DNA of 64,000 bases from JAGVPT01 sp964642725 (lineage in GTDB: Bacteria > Bacteroidota > Ignavibacteria > UBA10030 > UBA8401): contig CAZXQG010000002.1 in the NCBI GenBank assembly GCA_964642725.1, positions 88,779 through 152,778 of the forward strand, in the 5' to 3' direction. Positions 1 to 7,153 of the stretch are shown piece after piece. The notes below the pieces were generated by a model. The model made no database searches, had not been told where the DNA came from, and saw nothing but the letters and a program-made list of their open reading frames with translations. The position numbers were made by a program, and so were the translations under genes. The first letter of the stretch is position 1, and each line of letters opens with the position of its first letter.

Positions 1-192
1 TTGACGCGCGATGGCTTTCATCTTACTGTTGCTGCCGACTCAGGATCAGCCGTCGAACCGATAATTCACAGCACGATGTTTGTTCTTGTCGACAAGCAGG
101 GAGTTATTCGCGGATACTATGACTCGAGCGACGAGAAAGCGTTAGAGAAGATTGTGGCGGACGTGCGTATCCTGGCTTCGGAAAAGAATTAA
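1..192 (+). CDS. SCO1/SenC-family protein, C-terminal fragment (5' end outside window)
   Basis: This frame is open at the left edge, so only the last 63 residues of a longer gene are seen; the TTG at base 1 is probably not the real start. The stretch HSTMFVLVDKQGVIRGYYD matches the end of the thioredoxin-like SCO1/SenC fold, in which a conserved histidine helps bind copper. SCO proteins deliver copper to cytochrome c oxidase or act as periplasmic thiol-disulfide oxidoreductases. The CxxxC copper/redox motif would lie upstream and cannot be checked. The stop is 4 bases before the ATG of the DUF420 membrane protein, a neighbour often found with SCO and oxidase genes, so the two are probably co-transcribed. 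Confidence 0.75.
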   Translation: MTRDGFHLTVAADSGSAVEPIIHSTMFVLVDKQGVIRGYYDSSDEKALEKIVADVRILASEKN

Positions 193-196
193 TGCA

Positions 197-610
197 ATGG
201 ATTTGACAATCTTCCCGACGATTAACGCCGCCCTTAATGGATTGACCGCGATCCTTCTTCTCACCGGCTACTTTTTTATTTTGCGCAGAAAGCGCGCTAT
301 CCACAAAAAAATAATGTTGGCAGCTTTTGCTACATCGATTGTATTCTTGACGTCATACCTTTACTATCACGCACATGTTGGCTCGGTTCCCTTTAAGGGA
401 ACGGGAATTATTCGCCCGGTCTATTTCACCATCCTCATCTCTCATACCATTCTTGCTGTCGTTATTGTTCCCATGGCTATTGTGACGGTCGTGCGTGGAT
501 TATCATCACGGTTCGACAAACATAGAAAACTTGCACGCTGGACATTGCCGGTCTGGCTGTACGTTTCTGTAACGGGGGTTGTTGTCTACTTGATGTTGTA
601 CCATCTTTAA
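197..610 (+). CDS. DUF420 family membrane protein
   Basis: A 137-residue integral membrane protein with about four hydrophobic helices (near residues 10-27, 37-57, 77-98 and 115-135). Histidines in and near the second helix (YLYYHAHVG) and the third (ISHTILA) fit the DUF420/YozB family, which is linked to cytochrome c oxidase assembly or heme-copper respiration, though its exact function is unknown. I chose ATG 197 over an upstream start at 152 because 197 gives the family-like N-terminus MDLTIFPTINA and avoids a 41-base overlap with the SCO-like gene. It is likely the second gene of an oxidase maturation operon that begins left of the window. Confidence 0.75.
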   Translation: MDLTIFPTINAALNGLTAILLLTGYFFILRRKRAIHKKIMLAAFATSIVFLTSYLYYHAHVGSVPFKGTGIIRPVYFTILISHTILAVVIVPMAIVTVVRGLSSRFDKHRKLARWTLPVWLYVSVTGVVVYLMLYHL

Positions 611-759
611 CGAAAGATCCGATTGTGAAATATACTCTTCTCACTCCAGTTTGTGAGGATTGTGAATATGATGACGATAACGTGCAGCTGCCGAGTGTTG
701 TGTTTTTCTACACTTTGGTGTGCAAACGGAATTCATGAGCACGCATTCTTCTTGTCCCC

Positions 760-788
760 TTGACTTTTTTTCATAATGATGCTATTTT
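760..788 (+). promoter_or_regulatory. Candidate sigma-70 promoter for the T9SS cargo gene
   Basis: TTGACT (760-765), a 17-base spacer and TATTTT (783-788) give a near-consensus promoter in the otherwise gene-free stretch 611-1103. Transcription would begin near 795, leaving a leader of about 300 bases before the start codon at 1104. Assigned by eye only. Confidence 0.45.
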
Positions 789-968
789 AATAGCATTCCC
801 TCCTTTAAAAATTTGCCTATACCATTGGTTTCCGAAAAAGACTATTTGTAGCAAAGGAATGTTTAGTGCTACATGAGAAGGTTTGATTGGCAACGCTTCT
901 CCCGTTTGGAGTTTGATGGGAACAGAGTAGAAGAAAATGTTGTTGTTCAAGTATTACGTTAATCAAGT

Positions 969-1010
969 AAAAAAATGCAAAAGTATTCTGAGCGCATTGT
1001 GCATTTTTTT
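969..1010 (+). terminator. A/T-rich hairpin with T run in the leader of the T9SS cargo gene
   Basis: A run of A followed by TGCA (969-979) is mirrored by TGCA followed by seven T (1000-1010), with about 20 bases between. It looks like a weak intrinsic terminator. It lies between the candidate promoter at 760-788 and the gene at 1104, so it could be a leader attenuator or the end of a short untranslated transcript. The rest of 611-1103 shows nothing I can name. Confidence 0.3.
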
Positions 1011-1103
1011 AACATTGGTAGATGAAAAATTATCTGAACACCTTTTTGTATTCCCCGGAATTCCTGATTCTTATTACTTCATTCTTATTTGTAAGGAGAT
1101 GCA

Positions 1104-2195
1104 ATGAAAAAGTCCTTCTATCTGTTGTCTGCCGCTGCCATTACGCTGGTCTCCCAGTCTATAGCGCTTTCACAGATTACAATCCCTGCCGGTGATATGG
1201 CGAATTACTTTGGTGCGGGGACTTCATGGTTCACGTATAGGTCTTCAGATACCGTGATGATGAATGTCGGCTCGGCATCCAATTCCGTTGCACAGGTGTG
1301 GTCTGCTCCCGCGGTGACCTACGAGGATACAAGCCGGCTGGACAACGTTCTGCCTTCGTCTACTCCTTACGGGAATGATTTTCCCGGCGCGATGTATGCA
1401 CAGGTAGGGACTCTTCCGGAGGGCCCCGTTACGGTTGAGTATTATGCATATTACAAACTCTCGAATGATTCGCTCTTCATTATCGGTTCCGTTCAGCACG
1501 AGACGGGATCTTACGGCGGTAAGACAGTTGACACAAGCATATTTAATCATTCGGTTCGGTTTGGGTTTGTTCTCCCTCTACAGTTAGGGGCCGGCATAGT
1601 CCTTAGAGCGGACACTGTGTATTCCTCAGGTAACGATGTTGACGTGAACTTTGAGACGGACAGTTACGACGCCTATGGCACCTTGAATCTCCCCAACGGT
1701 TCGTTCGGCACACTTCGGGAAATCAGTTCCATTGCGACCAAAGTCTATCTAAGTGGAGCTCTGAGCAATAGCTCTACCAGTTATTTGATTACGTGGGTTA
1801 CTGAATCAGGGAATCAGTTGCAGATGGAAGCCGACTCACTGCCATCGGGAAATGTGAAGGTACATTCGGTGTCATTGACCTACATAGGTACAACTCCGGC
1901 AACGCTCGTGAAAGCGCCGGCTCAACTGCCGGGCAGTTTTATGCTCGCCCAGAACTACCCCAACCCCTTCAACCCGTCGACGCAAATTCAATTCTCCGTT
2001 CCTCAGGCAGGCTTTGTTTCGTTGAAGGTGTTCGACATGCTTGGAAGAGAAGTGGCAACGTTGGTTCATCAGGAACTAACGCCGTCTTCTTATTCTATAA
2101 CGTGGAACGCAGCAAATGTGGCGAGCGGGGTGTACCTGTACAAACTTGACGCAGGAAATTATTCGGTCACAAAGAAGATGGTTTTGATGAAATAA
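1104..2195 (+). CDS. Secreted protein with type IX secretion (Por) C-terminal sorting domain
   Basis: A 363-residue exported protein. A clear Sec signal peptide (about residues 1-24) follows an AAGGAG ribosome site. The middle (25-270) is a beta-rich domain I do not recognise. The last 85 residues form a type A T9SS sorting domain: NYPNPFNPSTQIQFSVPQ, then VFDMLGREV, then a GVYLYKL strand and a KKMVLMK tail. In known T9SS bacteria this domain directs transport across the outer membrane and is then cleaved, often with attachment to surface lipopolysaccharide. No T9SS machinery gene is in this window. The gene appears monocistronic, with its own promoter candidate upstream and a strong terminator after the stop. 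Confidence 0.85.
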   Translation: MKKSFYLLSAAAITLVSQSIALSQITIPAGDMANYFGAGTSWFTYRSSDTVMMNVGSASNSVAQVWSAPAVTYEDTSRLDNVLPSSTPYGNDFPGAMYAQVGTLPEGPVTVEYYAYYKLSNDSLFIIGSVQHETGSYGGKTVDTSIFNHSVRFGFVLPLQLGAGIVLRADTVYSSGNDVDVNFETDSYDAYGTLNLPNGSFGTLREISSIATKVYLSGALSNSSTSYLITWVTESGNQLQMEADSLPSGNVKVHSVSLTYIGTTPATLVKAPAQLPGSFMLAQNYPNPFNPSTQIQFSVPQAGFVSLKVFDMLGREVATLVHQELTPSSYSITWNAANVASGVYLYKLDAGNYSVTKKMVLMK

Positions 2196-2237
2196 GTAGA
2201 GTTGATCCTCGGGCTGAAAGCATGGAGTGGAAGACAG

Positions 2238-2270
2238 AAGGCCGTTATTTTAGAATAACGGCCTTTTTTT
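2238..2270. terminator. Bidirectional intrinsic terminator
   Basis: A perfect 12-bp stem (2238-2249 with 2254-2265) closed by the loop TTAG, flanked by a T run on the right and preceded by A on the left. It sits between two convergent genes (T9SS cargo and purine nucleoside phosphorylase), which it could serve in both directions. Confidence 0.85.
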
Positions 2271-2271
2271 G

Positions 2272-3099
2272 TTATAGCTGTAATACTATTTTCGATAACA
2301 GTTCCGTGAAATTTTGTTTTACCTTGTTGGCGACTTCCGTCACTTCAGCGTGAGCTAATTTTTCTTCGGTCAGGCCGGTTGCGTAATTTGTGATGCACGA
2401 AATTCCCAACACTTCGATGCCGTAGCTGGCGGCGACAATCACTTCAGGAACGGTAGACATTCCTACTGCATCGACACCCCAGGCTCCCATCATCCGAATT
2501 TCTGCAGCAGATTCATACGACGGGCCTTTGGTCCAGCAATAAACTCCTTCCTTGAACGGTATCTTGTTCTCCAGCGCAATTGATTTTGCCTTAGCGAGCA
2601 ATTCCGGACTGAAGCCTGGGCGGGCTGTAATTACTTCTTCCTTAACTTTGCCGATGAGCGGGTTCTCAAACGACAAATTCATGTAATCTTTGATGAACAT
2701 CAGGTCGCCCGGCAGGAATTGTTTGTTGACTCCGCCGGCCGCATTGGTGACGATCAGTTTTCTTATCCCCAATCGTTGTGCAACTTCAATCGGGTAGACG
2801 ACTGCTCCGGTGTCATTGCTTTCATAGAAATGAATCCTCCCTTGGAAGACCATGAGGTCTGCGGAGGAGGTGCTTCGCGATCTGATTGTTCCGAAGAGTA
2901 ACTTTCCGGCGTGGCCTTCAACTGAAGAAATGGGGTAATGCGGAATTTGTTTTGTCTCGATAGAAATTTTATTGACGAGCAGGTCTCCGAAGCCACCCAG
3001 GCCCGAGCCGAGGATCACCCCGATTTTTGGGTCCGTTTGAATTTTGGACCTGATGTATCGGACCGAAGCCGCAATACGGTCATTATACTCTTGATTCAT
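2272..3099 (-). CDS. punA: Purine-nucleoside phosphorylase (PNP/MTAP family)
   Basis: A 275-residue cytosolic enzyme that phosphorolyses purine (deoxy)nucleosides to free base and (deoxy)ribose-1-phosphate in purine salvage. It shows the trimeric PNP family pattern: GVILGSGLGG near residue 30 (phosphate site), SVEGHAGKLL (the His and Gly of the active site), TNAAGG near 120 and VGMSTVPEVIVA near 215. The CITN segment near 235 is consistent with purine recognition. Full length for the family. It lies 69 bases downstream of thymidine kinase on the same strand, giving a small nucleoside-salvage pair that ends at the terminator at 2238-2270. Confidence 0.93.
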   Translation of the reverse strand: MNQEYNDRIAASVRYIRSKIQTDPKIGVILGSGLGGFGDLLVNKISIETKQIPHYPISSVEGHAGKLLFGTIRSRSTSSADLMVFQGRIHFYESNDTGAVVYPIEVAQRLGIRKLIVTNAAGGVNKQFLPGDLMFIKDYMNLSFENPLIGKVKEEVITARPGFSPELLAKAKSIALENKIPFKEGVYCWTKGPSYESAAEIRMMGAWGVDAVGMSTVPEVIVAASYGIEVLGISCITNYATGLTEEKLAHAEVTEVANKVKQNFTELLSKIVLQL

Positions 3100-3168
3100 A
3101 ATGAAAGCCTGCGTCGCCCGGTGTGTGTGATGAGGATTGAACCGGCCAATGTTTGTGCGGGTGACGGC

Positions 3169-3741
3169 TCACTCTTTTGGCGGTACGAAGCAGCGGCGGC
3201 ATCGTGCTTCGTATACATCCTTTGCGCCGACAACGACGCGCTCGTGCGAGTCGGATGTCCGCTGGGTCCGGTCGGCGGGATTTCCGCATACGACGCAAAT
3301 CGCAAGCGTTTTGGTTATGTACTCGGCAATGGCAAGAAGCTGCGGCATCGGCTCGAACGGCTTGCCCCGGTAGTCCTGGTCGAGTCCGGCGATAATCACG
3401 CGCTTCCCCGCGTTAGCAAGCTGCTCGCACACATCGACAATGTTTGGAGTGAAGAATTGCCCTTCATCGATCCCGATGACTTGTGCGTCGGAGGATTGCG
3501 CCAGAATTTCATTGGCGTTGTCCACGACAGTGGAGGAGAGCGACTGTTCGCTGTGCGAGACAATATGACTGGAACTGTACCGATTGTCGATTCGCGGTTT
3601 GAAGATCATCACTTTTTGCCGGGCGATCTGTGCCCGCCGCATTCGCCGTATCAGTTCTTCCGTTTTTCCGCTGAACATACATCCGGCGATGACTTCGATC
3701 CATCCTGTATTTTTTGGAGATGAGTGTGGGCTGTCTTCCAT
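3169..3741 (-). CDS. tdk: Thymidine kinase (type II)
   Basis: A 190-residue enzyme that phosphorylates thymidine to dTMP with ATP. The Walker A motif GCMFSGKT lies at residues 20-27 with Lys26. GIDEGQFF follows, with Glu93 as the likely catalytic base. A zinc-binding set is present near the C-terminus (CVVCG and CRRC), as in the bacterial type II enzyme, and the length is typical. No strong ribosome site precedes the ATG. It is the first gene of the salvage pair with the nucleoside phosphorylase. Confidence 0.93.
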   Translation of the reverse strand: MEDSPHSSPKNTGWIEVIAGCMFSGKTEELIRRMRRAQIARQKVMIFKPRIDNRYSSSHIVSHSEQSLSSTVVDNANEILAQSSDAQVIGIDEGQFFTPNIVDVCEQLANAGKRVIIAGLDQDYRGKPFEPMPQLLAIAEYITKTLAICVVCGNPADRTQRTSDSHERVVVGAKDVYEARCRRCFVPPKE

Positions 3742-3908
3742 GAGCGAGAGAATAGTTTGGTGAAAATAGTATCAACCTTTGAAAAAAAATATAGAAAAAG
3801 GAGGATGGAAAAGCAAGGAATGAATCAGTGGGGGAGTGTCTTAATCCGGTTCAGAGTCAAGTCAGCAATGCGTTGTCCTGTCATCCGGATCCCTGCCGAG
3901 TCTTCCAT

Positions 3909-3957
3909 CTACGATTCTGCGAATCGTAGAACGACCCCGCGGTCGACGACTCGTCGA
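3909..3957. repeat. Two adjacent short palindromes behind the metallophosphoesterase gene
   Basis: CTACGATTC-TGC-GAATCGTAG (3909-3929) and TCGACGA-C-TCGTCGA (3943-3957) are both perfect inverted repeats. They lie just after the stop of the minus-strand metallophosphoesterase gene. No T run follows on either strand, so they are not classic terminators. They may stabilise the 3' end of the transcript or be REP-like units. Confidence 0.5.
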
Positions 3958-3968
3958 GGATCCAGAAC

Positions 3969-5216
3969 TTATTGCAGTGTGATTTTTGTAATCTCGGGCG
4001 GACAATTTATCCGAAACGGAACTCCGACGGTGCCGATTCCGCGTGTGACGTACATTTGTGCATTTCCGAATTTGTATAGACCCCAAACATACTTTGAAAA
4101 GAGGGCAGCAGGGCACACAGTCATGTTTCCGATCTTCGCAAAGACGATTTGACCGCCGTGCGTATGTCCGGCAAGGGTCAGGTCGATATTGAGGCCGGCA
4201 ATTGTTTCAAGGTAATACGGTTTGTGGCAAAGCAAAATTTTTGGGTTTGGGTTTTGAACCGATGACAGCGCTCGCTCGAGGTACGGATTGGGTTTTCCGT
4301 TTATCGGAATATCGTCAACCCCGACAACATTAATAAACGAATTCCCTTTTTGAACTTTCACTGCATCGTTTCGAAGAAGTTTGATGCCGCATCCGTCGAC
4401 TTCTTTGGCAACAACATCGACGTCCGCATAGTAATCATGATTACCGAGACAGCCATACACACCGAATGGAGCTCGGAGGGCTGAGAACGCTTCTACGAAT
4501 GGATAGACTTCTTCCGTCTGGCTATTGACAAAATCCCCCGGGACAAAAATAATATCGGTTTTTAGATTATTGAGAGCTGCAACATAATCATCCATTTCCG
4601 GTTTTGTCATAAAAACGCTCGAATGGATATCGCTCATCAAGCCGATAGTGAACCCTTTAAATTCGTCGGGCAAGTTTTGAATGCGCACGGTCCGCTCAAT
4701 AATATCATAATCGTTTCGGTCGATGAGTCCCTTGGTGGCGCCGATAAAAGAATAAGCGGAAAGGGCAACCGCACCCGTTTTCAAAAATGCGCGACGGGAG
4801 TTATCAAACTTCACAAAATGGGGAGTTGATCGCATGACGATCATTCTTTCTTTTATTGGTGGGATGCTTTTGCCAACCCGAAACACTGCGTCAAACGGCA
4901 GCTGAAGAATTCGTATAATCAATAATACCAGGAAGATAAAGAATGTTGCCCCCTGCCAGACGTATATCGGGAAAACCACACAATAGATAAACCATTTCGA
5001 GAATCCATCGAGGTACGTGTGGGGAGGGAGAAAAAGAATCAAAAACGAGAGGTCAAAGAAGATAAAAAGATATGATACTGACTTTATCGCCCAAAAGGGA
5101 GGGGCAGGGAAGCTTTTTACGAACCGTACAACACGTTTATATAAAAACCATTGAATTAAAAAGAGCAAAATTGGGAATATTATTCGGAAAATAAAAAAAA
5201 AGGGAGATCCGCTCAT
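3969..5216 (-). CDS. Membrane-anchored metallophosphoesterase (YkuE-like)
   Basis: A 415-residue protein. The N-terminal third holds several hydrophobic segments (about residues 3-25, 45-65, 75-110) plus a further one near 145-160. The rest is a calcineurin-type phosphoesterase with the metal-binding set in order: MSDIHSS, PGDFVN, LGNHDYYAD, CHKP and AGHTHGGQ. The family hydrolyses phosphoesters with two metal ions; related YkuE/LpxG-type proteins act at the membrane, in some cases on lipids such as UDP-diacylglucosamine, but the substrate here is unknown. Single gene, followed by two palindromes, with 447 gene-free bases upstream. Confidence 0.85.
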   Translation of the reverse strand: MSGSPFFFIFRIIFPILLFLIQWFLYKRVVRFVKSFPAPPFWAIKSVSYLFIFFDLSFLILFLPPHTYLDGFSKWFIYCVVFPIYVWQGATFFIFLVLLIIRILQLPFDAVFRVGKSIPPIKERMIVMRSTPHFVKFDNSRRAFLKTGAVALSAYSFIGATKGLIDRNDYDIIERTVRIQNLPDEFKGFTIGLMSDIHSSVFMTKPEMDDYVAALNNLKTDIIFVPGDFVNSQTEEVYPFVEAFSALRAPFGVYGCLGNHDYYADVDVVAKEVDGCGIKLLRNDAVKVQKGNSFINVVGVDDIPINGKPNPYLERALSSVQNPNPKILLCHKPYYLETIAGLNIDLTLAGHTHGGQIVFAKIGNMTVCPAALFSKYVWGLYKFGNAQMYVTRGIGTVGVPFRINCPPEITKITLQ

Positions 5217-5579
5217 GTTTTTCTACAGAGTAATTCGATCGATAAAATCTATATATTATTAAATATAGTCAAAAAATTCTGCAAAATCCGGGCTGCGTTG
5301 GTTCCTTCGATGGTCGGCTAAATGAAATCACCTAAAGTGATCGGTTGTCGGCTATTTGGGGAGGCACTTTCGTTGTTCTAAAATACTCGAGCTAAAGTGA
5401 CGTATGGAAAGAAGCTTATAGTCAATTATCGAAATTATCTGACGCAAACTACTCTAAGAACAAGTGCGCGGCGCAGCAAATTCCTATCAACAAACAGTGC
5501 TGTTTCTATTGCGATGAATACGAATTTGGCCAATTGAGACGTGAAACCCAATGAGGGTGCCATCCGGGGAAAATAGTTC
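5217..5579. other. Gene-free stretch between metallophosphoesterase and secG
   Basis: No open frame with coding character. It separates two divergently read genes and should hold the promoter of the minus-strand metallophosphoesterase; I could not pick that promoter out. The secG promoter candidate lies just to the right. Confidence 0.5.
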
Positions 5580-5608
5580 TTGATTTTCGGATTTGCTTTC
5601 GTTATTTT
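5580..5608 (+). promoter_or_regulatory. Candidate sigma-70 promoter for secG
   Basis: TTGATT (5580-5585), 17 bases, TATTTT (5603-5608). Transcription would start near 5615, about 50 bases before the secG ATG. A small hairpin (GCCC at 5623-5626 with GGGC at 5634-5637) followed by six T lies in this short leader and resembles a weak attenuator; the GGAGG ribosome site follows directly. Confidence 0.45.
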
Positions 5609-5663
5609 TATTAAATTCTAATGCCCATGTGTAGGGCTTTTTTATTTTGGAGGAGCAGTACTA

Positions 5664-6005
5664 ATGTATACATTTTTTATTGCCATAGAGATAATTGTTT
5701 GTATCCTGCTTATTGGGGTAATACTTATGCAGAATAGCAAGGGGGGCGGGCTGGCAGGGGCGTTCGGCGGCGGCAACTTCGGAACGGTTTTCGGTGTTCG
5801 CCGAACTGCCGACTTCCTTACCCGCGCCACAACAATTCTGGCTACGACCTTTATAGTCCTTGCGCTTCTGATCAACCTCTTCTTTTTGCCTGGTAAGAGT
5901 GCATCTTCGAAGGAAAGTGTCATTCAAAGCGGCCAGACTTCGGTTCCGCCGTCGCAGCTTCCGCCACAAACTCAACCGACGCCCGCGACTGCATCGCCAA
6001 AATGA
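5664..6005 (+). CDS. secG: Preprotein translocase subunit SecG
   Basis: A 113-residue inner-membrane protein, the small helper of the SecYEG channel. The family pattern is clear: a first helix (about residues 3-20), then LMQNSKGGGLAGAFGGG, then a second helix (about 50-72). The tail is rich in Ser, Pro, Gln and Thr, as is common. The start follows a strong GGAGG site. The 3' end lies 16 bases before tRNA-Lys. Confidence 0.93.
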   Translation: MYTFFIAIEIIVCILLIGVILMQNSKGGGLAGAFGGGNFGTVFGVRRTADFLTRATTILATTFIVLALLINLFFLPGKSASSKESVIQSGQTSVPPSQLPPQTQPTPATASPK

Positions 6006-6021
6006 GTTTCAGGTGTTCCAC

Positions 6022-6094
6022 GCACCCATGGCTCAATTGGTAGAGCAACTGACTCTTAATCAGTGGGTTCCAGGTTCGAGTCCTGGTGGGTGCA
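6022..6094 (+). tRNA. tRNA-Lys (anticodon CTT)
   Basis: A complete 73-base cloverleaf: acceptor GCACCCA/TGGGTGC, D arm GCTC/GAGC, anticodon stem ACTGA/TCAGT with loop CTCTTAA (anticodon CTT, reading AAG), and T arm CCAGG/CCTGG with TTCGAGT. The discriminator is A and CCA is not encoded. Its 3' half is repeated at 15120-15166, which marks it as the integration site of the island to the right. Confidence 0.97.
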
Positions 6095-6128
6095 CGAAAC
6101 AGCCCAGAATTCTATGAGAGTTCTGGGC
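6051..6128 (+). repeat. Left attachment repeat (attL-like) within tRNA-Lys
   Basis: Covers the tRNA anticodon stem-loop, T arm, acceptor 3' strand and following hairpin. Aligned without gaps to 15120-15197 it shows 73 identities in 78 positions. All five differences lie in the right copy's counterparts of functional tRNA or hairpin bases, so the left copy is the one kept intact. Confidence 0.85.
6102..6128 (+). terminator. Hairpin behind tRNA-Lys
   Basis: GCCCAGAA (6102-6109) pairs with TTCTGGGC (6121-6128) across an 11-base loop. Only a mild T-rich stretch follows (ATTTCCATTTC). It probably ends the secG/tRNA transcript. It forms part of the island's direct repeat, and the copy at 15171-15197 keeps the stem through a G-U pair. 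Confidence 0.6.
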
Positions 6129-6247
6129 ATTTCCATTTCTAGAGCTTTTGAGGATCCCCTCCGATGACCAACTGTGCAGTAAGATGTATAGTGCACCACA
6201 CATGTAACTACACACTTCTTCCCTGACTGCCGGAAAGGATTTCCGGC

Positions 6248-6646
6248 ATGTTCCTTTATAGACGCGGCTCGCGCTATTACCTCTCATTCCTGAACGAAGA
6301 AGGAAAAAAGATACGGCTTTCTACTGGTCGAAAGACTAAGGGCGAGGCGATTGAGTTTCTTCGAAGGTTCAGGCTCGAAGAACACTTAAAAAAGGTCAAA
6401 GAGATTGGTAATCTATTGAATAAAACGATCCTGGTCAGGTGCACGGATGAATTTCTGACCAGGAACCGAAAGAACAGGTTGCTCCCAATCAACACCTCAT
6501 TGGGTTTGATCGTCGACCGAAGACGAGAAGTTAGTGAATGGGAGAGGGTTTTCGGGTCGAAGAGTCAAAGGTTGAACGCGGAAGTCGTGTCGAAGGGTCT
6601 CAAGCAACTTGCGCGAACGGCGGGGCTAAACGAACGAGTTATTTGA
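6248..6646 (+). pseudogene. Tyrosine recombinase/integrase remnant (internally deleted and truncated)
   Basis: 132 codons remain of a gene normally about 300-400 codons long. Residues 1-55 look like an integrase N-terminus: YYLSFLNEEGKKIRLSTG is the usual Arm-type start. Residues about 78-132 resemble the part of the catalytic domain before the HxxR box (LPINTSL, VFGSKSQRL, VSKGLKQLARTAGLNER). The core-binding domain and the first catalytic Arg are missing, as if removed by an in-frame deletion. The frame ends just where the HDLRH-type motif and the catalytic Tyr should follow. It cannot be active. A perfect 9-bp hairpin (6228-6248) ends on the first base of the start codon. Its place beside the tRNA fits an island integrase. 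Confidence 0.75.
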
Positions 6647-7153
6647 TGTAAGATATTCTGCTGCGTATTTGGGAAATAACCCTGTATCAACCGCCTTTGA
6701 TAGTCCTACATCACACCACTGCGGCATGAACGCCATTGGCGAATGAACGCTGGCAAATAATACAACTACGGAAATCGTATACAAGCCAATGAACAAGGAA
6801 TTTTATTTCACTTTATTCAGGTCGAAAAGCGATGGCAGGTCACTTGCGTTGGATCCTGATGCCATGCGTTGGATCCCGCAGGCTTATATTCATGAGGATT
6901 GGACGGCAGGATTAAGAGCACCCCTCTCCCGCAAAATTACTGTTATTCAAATACAAATGCAACCAACATAAAAGCCCGATGTGGTGTGGTGGCTCCGGGC
7001 TTGATCCTTTCTGTGTGCACTAATGAGGGGAGGCATCGTTGCACAGGTCGGCAAAGATAAATATTTGATGCGAATGTGTCGAGTCATGCTATCTAAGCAA
7101 CCAAATTTCTCGTCTGCACAAAGCTGCCATTCATTCTATGCTTTACTTTTATT
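6647..7153. other. Stretch without a supported gene inside the island
   Basis: Probably decayed sequence behind the integrase remnant. Short open frames exist but show no codon or family signal. A 12-bp direct repeat (TGCGTTGGATCC at 6845-6856 and 6865-6876) and a 7-bp stem with a long loop (6973-6979 with 6997-7003) are the only structures I saw. Confidence 0.45.

Noticed and set aside
2938..3723. Long plus-strand open frame across the nucleoside phosphorylase/thymidine kinase region
   Set aside because: It is antisense to two well-supported genes with clear motifs and has no protein signature of its own.
6248..6646. Integron integrase (IntI) for the attC-like array
   Set aside because: The fragment has the Arm-type N-terminus of a tRNA-targeting integrase, and the IntI-specific insert region is not seen; it is also broken.
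6789..6971. 60-codon open frame in the island after the integrase remnant
   Set aside because: No ribosome site, no recognisable motif, and it includes a short direct repeat; coding character is lacking.
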